A stretch of 45,604 bases of DNA from Acanthaster planci (taxonomy: Eukaryota; Echinodermata; Asteroidea; Valvatida; Acanthasteridae): assembly GCF_001949145.1 (NCBI RefSeq), contig NW_019091426.1, positions 1,149,282-1,194,885 of the forward strand, read 5' to 3'. Below, piece by piece: positions 14,101 to 26,100 of this stretch. Each line of letters begins with the position of its first letter. Position 1 is the stretch's first letter. Both the position numbers and the translations under genes were made by a program. The notes below the pieces were generated by a model. It made no database searches and had not been told where the DNA came from. It saw nothing but the letters and a program-made list of their open reading frames with translations.

Positions 14101-17100
14101 AGCAGTCAGTTGTCTTCTGGTTTTCCTTTTGTGCGACTCTAATTTGGAGAGCCTTATTAGTCTTTTTTTCAATGTGTAGAAGTATTGCCGCAAGATGTCG
14201 TAAATCTTTGATCATTTGTCAGGTTTCTTGAGCATTTTGACCGTTGTTACTTTTCATCAGGTGTTATTGGTTCCGGCCATTACTGTGCTCAGCGTGAATT
14301 CACGGAGGAAGTCAGGGAACTAGCCAAATCACTGGTCCCCATCACTCGCCGGTTGTGGCAGCTAACAAAGGTAAGTTTTCTAGATAGTCAGAAACCAACT
14401 TGTCTGTTTAAGCCCAACAAGCAAATGTAAGCATTCAAAGGAGGAACATTTGGCAAATAAGAGTATGACAAATATGCACCGTGGGTTCCTACTCAGTAGA
14501 TTTGAAACGTGCTTGCCTGTTTTTGAAGGCTTCCGAGAGCTTATGTAGTGTGTTTGATTACCTCCCTTGGGCATACTCAAATAAGCACAACTGCATTTGA
14601 TTTGACTTTTGGCGATTACTCAGGCCTAGCCAAAGTAACTGACCCATCAAGCTGGTTACTGAGTATAATAATAATAATACGGAACACTTATAATGCGCCG
14701 GTATCCGCCAAAAACTGACGCTCATGGTGCAATACAAACAACAAAATGATAATTCAGGAAAATATTAATCAACAACATGCATACTGAAAGTAGTGGGTCT
14801 TGAGAGCCGCTTTATAATCGGTAACGGCTGAAAGGGCACGAATGTCAATGGGAAGCTCATAAAGGGATGCAAAACCATTCCGGCTTAGTGGAACGATGTG
14901 AAGGAAGGTTGATGCAGTTGTAGAAAGTGCATGAAGTGGTAAATTACTCAAGTCAGGTAAGTTTAATGAGGCCAGATATGTGTGTGTCGATGTCCATTAG
15001 TTTTGGCAAGAAAATTTTCCTGTACCAATTTTGATCTTCTCATGACCTTTGTGGCCCAGTTGAGTTACCTTTAGTAATCTGAGGTCGTTCATTATTGCCA
15101 CCGTTTTCTTATGTCAATCTAAACCTGTTATGACATTGCAGAAGAGAATATTGTGTAGAAGATTTCATTGGGATGCGAAATTCACTGAGAACCAGCCTAG
15201 GCCAATACAAATTACCTGCCTTTTTGGGGGGTTAATATGTCAGAGCTTATTAGTGCGCATTGAGTGACCTCTAGTTAGTAACAGCTTCAGTAGGGGTCCT
15301 AAAATCAAAGATACGCCGAATTTTTAATAATTCCGCTCTCTGCTTGTAACACAAAACTTTCTCCTCAGATCAAGATGTTGCCTACACCTGCCAAGTTCCA
15401 CTACGTTTTCAACCTGCGTGATCTGTCTCGCATCTGGCAGGGGATGATCAACACCTTAGCAGAGGTCGTGACCTCTCAAGACGTCCTCATGTGGCTCTGG
15501 AAACATGAGTGTATGCGCGTCATTGCCGATCGCTTCACCAACCCGCAGGTGAGTGCAGAACAGCCGCAAATCAAGGGGGCTTGTGAGACTGCCTCGTCTC
15601 AACAAAAGTTAATTAAAAATTGGAGGCAAGGTTGAAGCAGAAACTTCAACACCCAAGTTCAACACAATCTAACCAACATTTCTTATAGACAACTCAAGCC
15701 CTTTGTCAGTCATATCCCCTTGCAGGCTCTTCATTGAGAAAACTGGCCAACCAAAGACTTGTCCTTTTTTGTCAGGACACTGAATGGTTCCAGAAGACAA
15801 TGTCCAGGGTGATAGGAGAGGAGCTTGGGGAGCAGCTACAGAGCTATGTGGAGCCCAACCGCTACTTTGTGGACTTCATGAGGTAAGAAACACCCGAGTA
15901 CCCAAAATTGTCAGACAATTTAATCAAAACTCCCAAAGTAGAAGCAGGAATGAGGCTGTTCAGTATGCTGACATGACAGGCTCATTGATCTCCATGTGAG
16001 AGCTTGTCACCATTTTAGTTCACATCCAGCGACATCAGATTTTGGGAGCGTTTTCCAAATCTAGGCTTTGCCTCCTTTGTGTGCCGTTCCATGAACGTAG
16101 TCCTCTGTAGTTGATACCATTTTAGCTCCATGAAAGCACCATCAAAGCATTCAAAGGTCCTATTGGGAAGCATGGTTTGGATTATTTCCATTTGATTTCA
16201 ACAGTTAACCTTTTGAATTGATTCTTGAGGTCAAGGTTATCCTAAAGCGTGAAAAAACACCTAGGATTTGGAAACTGGTCTCAGTTTGTATTTGTTTTAA
16301 ACATTGTTAGGAATGTTTCCCATTTGTACTTCCATTGCAGGATTCCAGAAGAAAGTGCAAAGTTGCATGACAATCTCACCAAACTTGAAAGTAACTTGAA
16401 TGTCAGCTGACTTTATACTCACAGTCTCTTTTATTGGTACGTTATTTTCAACCATCTCCGAGATTTACCTCGACACCTGCATTTTCCCACCAACAGGGAT
16501 GCCGCAGAGGCAACGGGTGATGAGCCAGATGACGCCGACTTTGACATGCCCAAGATCTACGAGCCGGTGGAGTCCTTTGAAGTCTTAGAGGAGCGTCTGC
16601 AGATGTTCATGGGACAGTACAACGAGAGCATCCGGGGGGCCAATATGGATCTGGTGTTCTTCAAGGATGCCATGATTCATCTTGTCAAGGTGAGGGGCCA
16701 GCCGAGGTAGAGTCCGCTTGGCTGAATACTGGGAACTTCTCAACAACAGTGGCGTAACGAGGGGAGGGGGGGAATAGGGCACTCTCCCCCTTGAGGCCTG
16801 TACTCCTTCCCTTAGAGAAGGAAAAAAAAATCGGGTGATTATTTGTTTTGGTCAGTGTTTTACCTTTCACTCCATGAGAACGAGGTGGTTCACATCCTAA
16901 CGTGCACCTAGAAAACCTGCCCCCCTAGAAACTGAGGGCCTTTGAGAGCGCCTCTGCAAAATGTACCCCACTTATGCCACAGCTCAAGAATTTGAAATGT
17001 TTGGAAGTTCCCCTGGGGAGGTGGCATGGTAGATTAGGAACGGAGGTTTTACTCTCATAAGGGAATATTTGACAGAGCACCTACAAACTACGGAACACCT

Positions 17101-20100
17101 TCTTCCAACTAGGAGCTTGCTGTTGACACTGCTTCCCCCCCAAATCAGAGCCTTGTAATTTGACTTAGAATTTTAATTCTACTCGAAGGTCGAGTGGTTA
17201 AGACGTCTGNNNNNNNNNNNNNNNNNNNNNNNNNNNNNNNNNNNNNNNNNNNNNNNNNNNNNNNNNNNNNNNNNNNNNNNNNNTTTTAATTGTGTTTATA
17301 ACCTAGTTTCACAAATCCAGTTCCGTTTTTTGAACTTGTTGCTGGGCAGCGTGGTGGTATTCGCAGTGAATGTTACCTATAAATCCTTGTTCATACTTTC
17401 AAGAAGTGTATTCCGAGACATCCTGACCAATCAGGCAGAATCAATGTTGAACATATAATCAATAAGGAAACATCAGTGGTAAATCAGTCACATCTCTTCA
17501 CTCGCCGTCTTCCATAGCAGGGCCCATTCTGATCCAGCTTTGACCGTCACCTCATGCCGAGTTCAATCCCCTCATATGTCTCTGATACAGATTTCCAGGG
17601 TGATTCGTACCCCCCGAGGTAACTCTCTCCTTGTCGGCGTGGGTGGTTCTGGTAAACAGAGCCTGACCAAGATAGCCTCCTTCATAGCCGGTTACAAGAC
17701 CTTCCAGATAACCCTGACGAGGTAAGCCCATACAACACCTGTTTGCATACTGGTTGAGGTTGACGAATGTTCATTTTCATGTTATATTGGAGTATCAGTA
17801 TACGAGTTGTAATTCAGCAGCCCCTGGAACAAAATAAATGTCCATTTTTCTCGTTTTTAATTGAGATCAAGATCAAGGTACTAACATCGAATGAAAGACA
17901 CCCACACCGTTTTGTATTGAGCTCAATAGAGATTGTTATTTATTCAGATGCCCAAAGTATCCGCTGACACACTGCATTTCGGTATTAGCACACACTCCTT
18001 TCATGTGGAGATGTTAAGATAGATATAGTTTTTGTTTTGTTAACTTCCAAGATCATACAACCAGTCCAACCTCATGGAAGACTTGAAGGTTCTGTACCGA
18101 ACTGCTGGTCAGCAAGGCAAGGGAATTACCTTCATCTTCACAGACAATGAGATCAAAGAGGAAAGTTTCCTGGAGTATCTCAACAATGTCCTGTCCTCAG
18201 GAGAGGTGAGTAGATCTTTGGTGTCCTCAGTAACCGTGAAAATTACAGTGAGGTATTCTTGGAATATCTCAGCAACGTGCTGTCCTCAGGAGAGGTGAGT
18301 GGATCTTTGGTGTCCTCAGTAACCGTGAAAATTACAACGTGCTGTCCTCAGGAGAGGTGAGTGGATCTTTGGTGTCCTCAGTAATCGTGAAAATTACAGT
18401 GAGATATTCTTGGAAAATCTCAGCAATGTGCTGTCCTCAGGAGAGGTGAGTGGATCTTTGGTGTCCTCAGTAACCTTGAAAATTACAGTGAGGTATTCTT
18501 GGAATATCTCAGCAATGTGCTGTCGTCAGGAGAGGTGAGTGGATCTATAGTGTCCTCAGTAACCATGAAAATTTCAGTGAGATATTCTTGGAATATCTCA
18601 GCAACGTGCTGTCCTCAGGAGAAGTGAGTGGATCTTTGGTGTCCTCAGTAACCGTGAGAATTACAGTGAGATATTCTTGGAATATCTCAGCAACGTGCTG
18701 TCCTCAGGAGAGGTGAGTGGATCTTTGGTGTCCTCAGTAATCGTGAAAATTACAGTGAGATATTCTTGGAATATCTCAGCAACGTGCTGTCCTCAGGAAG
18801 TAAAGTGGAGAATAGCTGTACTTAATGGAATATCTGACAACAATCACGTTGACAGAATAAAGAGTGTGGCAAACAGAAGAACTTTGTTAAACTAGAGTAT
18901 CATTTACAACAGTGCTCACAGAGAAATTCTGTGCAACCTCTGTAAGCAGAGGAACCTTGCTAACAGCAGAGTTATGCCTGCAAGCCAGAATTTCTTGCTA
19001 ACTTGGGAAACACTGGTGCTGTTAGCGCAGTCCAGCTCTCCTAAGTCAGCAGTTGTCTTTAACTGCACCTGCAACATTAGTTGATCACCTGCACATGAAT
19101 AAGATGGTCACACTACGTGCACACAACCATGGCAGTGGCGGGCTGTACTCTACTGGAAGAGGGGGGGAAGTTTATGCTGGAGTTTGCAAAGATTGTTCAC
19201 TTATGATCAACCGAGGAAATTGGGCCCTACCATTATTAGGAGCTGTTAAGGACAAACAGTCATGATGGTGTTGTTTTTATCTTCCCTTCAACAGGTGTCC
19301 AACCTCTTTGCCCGTGACGAGATCGATGAAATCCAACAAGAGTTGATCCCCATCATGAAGAAGGAATACCCTCGCCGACCACCAACCACCGAGAACCTGT
19401 ATGATTACTTCATCACTCGCTCCAGGCAGAACCTCCACGTTGTTCTCTGCTTCTCACCTGTAAGCTGGCTTGACTTTTGAGTAACTTTATAATTGGAACA
19501 CTTTTCTTTGTGAATTTAGCACTAGGTCAATCTGTGTTAATGTTATTTCTCAATAAACTAGTAAATGGATCTAATGTACTGTAATAATTGATGCTTTAAC
19601 AACTTTCTGAATGGCAGAATTTAGCATCAGAGAACAGACATGGCTTAAATGTTGCAAGAAAATTTGGCATGGTGAAAATCAGTGCTCATGTTTTGAAGAT
19701 TAGCAGTGTAAATCTCATTGGTAAAAATTTAAGCTTTGCCAATGGATATGGATGGCATTGCAAAGATTTACTCTTCAAAGTGTAAAATAGCGTACCAGAA
19801 AGTAAAAATTAGATTTTTCTAACTTCAAAATTTCCTGCTTAATGGTTGACTGTAGTTAAGAATGTCCAACTTTTCACGTATCAACCACAGGTTGGAGAGA
19901 AATTCCGGAACCGTGCTTTGAAGTTCCCAGGTCTTATCTCGGGCTGTACCATTGACTGGTTCAGCCGTTGGCCCAAGGATGCCCTGATCGCCGTGGCTGA
20001 TCACTTCCTGGCGTCCTTCGACATCTCGTGCACCGATCCCGTCAAAAAGCAGCTGGTGCAGGCCATGGGGTCCATCCAGGATGGTGTAGCCGAGTCCTGT

Positions 20101-23100
20101 GTGGAGTACTTTGAGAGGTATGGCAAGATGAACGGTGAAGTTTGCATTTGACAAGTTCTTGTAGCACCTGAAGTTTTGCCCGGTGGGCAGTCCAATAAAC
20201 CATAGAGTTTGTGGTAGCACCTAAGGCTCTGTATTGGTTTTGAGATGTCTTGTTCTTAGAACATGCTAACTGATTTAACTTTAGGCTACGAAGGTAAATT
20301 TTGCTTTGAATGGTGTTAGTGGGATCAGCTTGTTTAATTATCTTTCAACAAAGCATTGAAGTGACGCTGGAAGTGGTTGCCGTAGCAGCTTTTAAGTTTG
20401 TTTTCAAGCTTTTGTTTAGTAAAAGGATTGTGAAGGAGGCTATGGTGGAAATTGATGGGAATTTTACTTCTCTACAGAGTGGCAAAACCTGAAATATAGC
20501 TGTAGCTTGTAACTTGATTTTCTAAGCAGCTGTGTAGGTCTGTAGTCGTAATCTGATCTCTTCCAATCTGTAGATTCCGTCGAGCGACCCACGTGACCCC
20601 CAAGTCCTACCTGTCCTTCATTGCCGGCTACAAGGACATCTACTCCCTGAAGTTTGGCGAGATTAATGAGCTGTCCAACCGGATGACCACTGGGCTGGAC
20701 AAGCTGGTGGAAGCATCTCAGTCAGTGGCTGAGCTGAGCAAAGAGCTGGCCGTCAAAGAGAAGGAGCTGGCCGTCGCTTCCAAAGAAGCAGAAGCGGTGT
20801 GTAATGCCCGTTTGGATTTAATGAAATTCTCTTGTTTGCCGAGCGCATCTTGAGGAGTGGAAAGGCCTCTGAAGGCCTATTGATACTTATCATAAAAGCT
20901 AATTGGAATTCACAGTTGCTCCTGTGGCAAATGATTCTGCTATGAAACGTTGAGCCCATTTCAACAATTACACTGCCACTGTGCTACAACATCAAGTTTA
21001 ATGTCTTAGAGGGAGGTCTAAATGTCGATGGACACCCTGAAGGTCATTTTGGACACCACGTTTTGTGACAGAAACAAGTGTAAAAGCAAACAAACTCAGC
21101 AGCTTGGCTGCCGTTTTCTTACAAGACAAATGTGTGAATACTTTGTTTTCAAGTGCGTATTAAAACACCGGTCAGATTTGCACTGGCTTTCTCTTTCATG
21201 TCGAGTAAGAGTGACTGTTTATACAGGAATACCAAATCGCTGATAGTTCCTTTTCTTCAGCCATTCGGAAGCTCCTCTTTGAATAGGTTTTGCTTCTCTT
21301 CTGAATGTTAGGTTTTGTCGGCTGTGACTCAGAAGGCGCAGGCTGCTGAAAAGGTCAAGGCCCAGGTGCAAAAGGTCAAGGACAAAGCCCAGGCTATTGT
21401 GGATGAGATCAATGTAAGTGCAACCTTTGACCCATGACCTGTGACACTTAAAACGTGAGAGTTATTCACTTGCATGTTATTACTCTGAATGGTTTACCCT
21501 GCGACTGGGTTAAATTTTCCTTTTAAGATGATTGGGGAATATTCTTATTGTATTTGAACAGTTTGTTTTAAATCTCACTTACAATTGCCAAAATTTCTTT
21601 ATGAGTTTTATAAATTTACTGCTACAGTAAAAAAAATAAAACTGTTGAAATGCTTTTTCCATACTGTGGATACAGATTTGTTTGGCCCATGTTATACAAA
21701 TTAAAAAACTTTAATCCTTTCTGACTAGAGATGTCACATACATGGTTTCATTGTAAAACGTCTTCATATTCTAATAATGTGTCTTAATTTAACCCCAAAT
21801 TATGTATTTTTGATCAGAAACTTTCCCCAATTATTTAAAACTCATCTCTGAAATATTCTGAAATGAATTTCTGTAATTCCGTTCCGTATTCTGAAATGCT
21901 CAAAATCCTGCAGAATCGCCCGAAAAAAGCTTGGCAAACTTTGAAGGATCTAAACAGTCAGGGCTCTTGAGGAAAGCAAAACCATGCATTTAAATGGTAA
22001 CCATATTTGTGTCTGTACAACAGGCAGACAAGGCAGTAGCCTTGACTAAGCTGGAGGCCGCCAAGCCGGCCCTGGAGGAAGCAGAGGCGGCACTCAACAC
22101 CATCAAGCCGGCCGACATCGCCACCGTCCGTAAGCTGGGCAAGCCGCCCTCGCTCATCCAGCGCATCATGGACTGTGTGCTGCTTCTCTTCCAGGTCAAA
22201 CTGGAACCCACGTCGCTTGACCCTGACAGGCCCAGCCCAAAGGCTTCCTGGAGTCACTCACTCAAGGTAAGTGGTGTTGTGGGGTTTATGAAAGCGTTGG
22301 CCTAATATCTTTTTCAGTGCATAGGTAACCCCCTCACCTAGAAAGTCGTGTGCGATACTTTGCATTGATGCTGTTTTTTTCTTCTGTAATGAGACATGCA
22401 ATGGGGCTGTCATTTGAGATGTGATGGGCCCTGTTTCACTCTTGATATTCATGTTTCACCGTCATTTGACAAAGCCATATTACATCGTTTTTGGAAGGGT
22501 GTTATTTAATAATGTGGAGTTCTTTGAAAGACAGCTTTCCAGAGGTTTCCAAAATAACAAGTCACACCTGTTGTTTTACAGCTGATGGGTGGGTCAGGAT
22601 TCTTAGGTAATCTCCTGAAGTTTCCAAAGGACACCATCAATGAGGAGACTGTGGAACTATTGGCACCGTACCTGGATTCCGAGGATTACAACCTGGAAAC
22701 TGCCAAAAAGGTAAGAAGGAAACATCGTGTTGTAACTTTTATGAGCTAATTTGATGCCTTCACAAGTCTGTTCCTGGCTTTCTCATCCTTCCTGCTTGTA
22801 TTTTTTTCTTTTATAGAGGTAAAATATGCTTGCTTATCCATTTGATTCCTGAAAACATAGTTTTGTTCTGCTTCAAATAAACAAATGTGATACTGGTGGT
22901 CTTGCCATGATTTCTTGGTAGGTGTGCGGAAATGTTGCCGGTTTGTGCTCCTGGACCAAAGCCATGGCGTTCTTCTACGGCATCAATAAGGAAGTGCTTC
23001 CGCTCAAGGTAAAAACCGTTTTCTCCAAATTCTGCCAACTCCGCCAATTGTCCACTGAGAAAAGCATGGACTAGTGTATTGGTCAGTGAAGTGTCTTCTC

Positions 23101-26100
23101 TATGATGTTACCCTGCACAACTCATTGTGTTCCTTGATTGTCTGTCACTAGGCCAATCTGGCTGTCCAAGAGGCTCGCCTGGAGGTGGCCAATAAGGACC
23201 TGGCAAAGGCCCAGGCCCAACTGGACGAGAAGCAGAAAGAGCTGGACGCAGCCCAGGCGGAGTACGATGCTGCCATGAAGAAGAAACAGGTAGGGGAAAA
23301 CTCAGTCCCTGGTTGGATCTTTGACTCAAGAGCTTCTGCTGTCCTCTTCTGTTCTTTGCTGAACTTGCTCTAGCTGTGGAGTGCTGCAGCACCGATTGGT
23401 CGAGGAAGCTGCATACTGACAGATCTTGATAAAAGCGCTGCATTCATGGTCAATATTCATTTGTATGATGCGCAGAATTCTCTATTGTCAATTCTGTGGT
23501 TGAAGAAATGAATGTTCACATGTACCAACAGCATTGGTGTTTCTGCATATTGCTCAACAACCTTATGACTGCATTTTAATGTTATTATTATAAATTCATC
23601 TGATAAAGCTTTTTAATCTGCTTGTATTTCTGTCTCATTTCAAAATGTTCCTCAGGACCTTCTGGATGATGCAGAGACGTGCCGACGGAAGATGAACTCT
23701 GCCTCAGCTCTGATCAACGGCCTGGGCGGTGAGAAGGAACGGTGGACGCAGCAAAACAAGGAATTCAAAGCGGCCATTGGAAGGTCAGTTCAAGCGGGCT
23801 GAAAACCAGGATCCGGTTTCAGGGAGCTGTGACTCTGAAAATGGCTAAACACGGAAAATACTTGCTTAGCAGACTTGTCACTAGTTGCCAGAGTTGTTAC
23901 TCAGTGTGTGAATTTGTGGGGGGCTCCACACAAATTCTATTCATCACCCCAAAAGATAGTAAATGTAAAATGACTGTCACTGTTAATAATAAGTAATAGG
24001 TTATTCCTTATTTATGCAAGCCAACCTTATCTCAATTGCTCTGTTACAATTAGGAAAAAGAAGCCAGAGATATAGTCTATTTCCTAGTGGAAGCTTTAGA
24101 TCCAGGAATCACCAGAAGTCAGTATTGTACCTTCCATAAACCCTCGCTTTATCTTGTTCATAAATATGAACAGGAGGAAGTAATTATTCCAACTTCTCTT
24201 TGGTACTTCTTCATCAGGTTGGTTGGGGATGTCTTGCTGGCCACTGGCTTTCTGTCCTACGAGGGACCGTTCAACCAGGAGTTCCGCACCCGTCTGCTGA
24301 TGGACTGGAAGAAGGAGCTGAAGTCACGCAAGATCCCCTACAGCACCAACATCAACCTGATTGAGATGCTTGTTGACAATCCTACTGTGAGTCACAGGAC
24401 ATGATTGGAGTGATTCATAATGAAAGGCCTCACAACGTGCTGCTTCATATGGGCTAGGTTTTAACTTCATGGTCATCTTGCATATATTATCCTGCAACTG
24501 ATCAGCTGTTCCCCTCTGGTGTCATTCTTTTACATGAATTCATTGTTGTTCACATACATGCACTAGAGACTTGAAGGTAAATTTCACATTTTCTACACTT
24601 CCAAACTGACAATCGCAAGTGTTCGTACCAAAGGAGAACCTTTTGGTGCATCTTGAAGATTTTCCTGTAATGCCCTGGATGCTCCATAATCCCTGGATAG
24701 ACCCACAGATATCAACAGAATGTAGATTTATTCAGTCTAGTTTTTTATTAACCTGACACCCCAAAGAGGCTTGGTGGTGAGGCAAAAAATTATTGGACCC
24801 TTAAGAAGGTGATTGGATTTTTCTACCTGAACAAGCTCCCGAAAAAAGTTACAAGTTTTGTCAAAGTGTTAAATACGGCCATTTCACAATAGTGCGCCAC
24901 CAAGAGTTTGCAACGTGTTGGCCAATCACAATGCGCGAAATAGGTCGACCCAATGTGCATTTGGAAAGGGTCCACAAATTTCGCGCGTTATGATTGGCCA
25001 ACGCGTTGCAAACTCTTGGTGGCGTACTATTGTGAATCGCCCACATTCAACAGCGTTGAGTACGCAGTGCTTATAAAATTACAGTGGTGAAGTGTAAATG
25101 TTTCAAAAAGGCACTACAGCTCTCCAGTTGAGGCCCTCTGTCATCCGATTCATTTGTTGTCTTGTCCAGATATCCGAGTGGAATATGCAGGGTCTACCCA
25201 ATGACGAGCTATCCATCCAGAACGGTATCATCGTGACCAAGGCTGCTCGATTCCCCTTGCTGATTGACCCCCAGGGGCAGGGCAAGATTTGGATCAAGAA
25301 CCGAGAGGCAAAGAATGAAATGCAGGTCAGTCATTTTCATCCATCATCTTGCCAGCGAGTGACAGGCTGAAATGGATTCTATGTAGCTTATCCATGTGTT
25401 CATAGGTAAACAGCTTCAAGTTGGACATTTCGATCGAGTTAATCACAAGTCAATCATTTGTGAGGTCACATACCAGTTCATGAGAATAATGGCATAACAC
25501 TGAAGGATCAAAGGAAATTTCTTTTCCTACAGTTTGGTGAAATAGCTTCCTGTGATAGCTACCAGCGAATTGACTGAAGACCAGATGACTAGTCATTGAC
25601 TTGTGATAAGTGAATAGCTTCATAGCTTCATAACACTGAAGGATCAAAGGAAATTTCTTTTCCTACAGTTTGGTGAAATAGCTTCCTGTGATAGCTACCA
25701 GCGAATTGACTGAAGACCAGATGACTAGTCATTGACTTGTGATAAGTGAATAGCTTCATAGAATTCATGGCAGTTGACAGGTTCTAATGCAATTTTATTC
25801 TTATCTTGTGTGTCTCATTCTTTTAAACATGCTTTCTTTTCACACTCCCAGCTGACTTCCTTGAACCACAAGTACTTCCGGACCCATCTGGAGGATTCCC
25901 TGTCTCTCGGCCGACCACTGATGATCGAGGATATCGGGGAGGAGCTGGACCCTGCCTTGGATAATGTCCTGGAGAAGAATTTCATCAAGAGCGGCAGCAC
26001 CTACAAGGTATGGCATGGCAGCAAGACTGGAAGTCTAAATTAAGATTTGTCTCTGGGGACGGGTGATCTTTATGAATATGTATTAAATAGAGCAATACTT

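Noticed and set aside
17210-17283. A coding exon lost in the N gap
   Set aside because: Exons 22 and 23 join in phase and give the uninterrupted family sequence HLVK-ISRV.
18206-18800. Regular 89-bp repeats resembling a CRISPR array
   Set aside because: Units are contiguous, without spacers, and derive from a eukaryotic dynein exon and its splice site.
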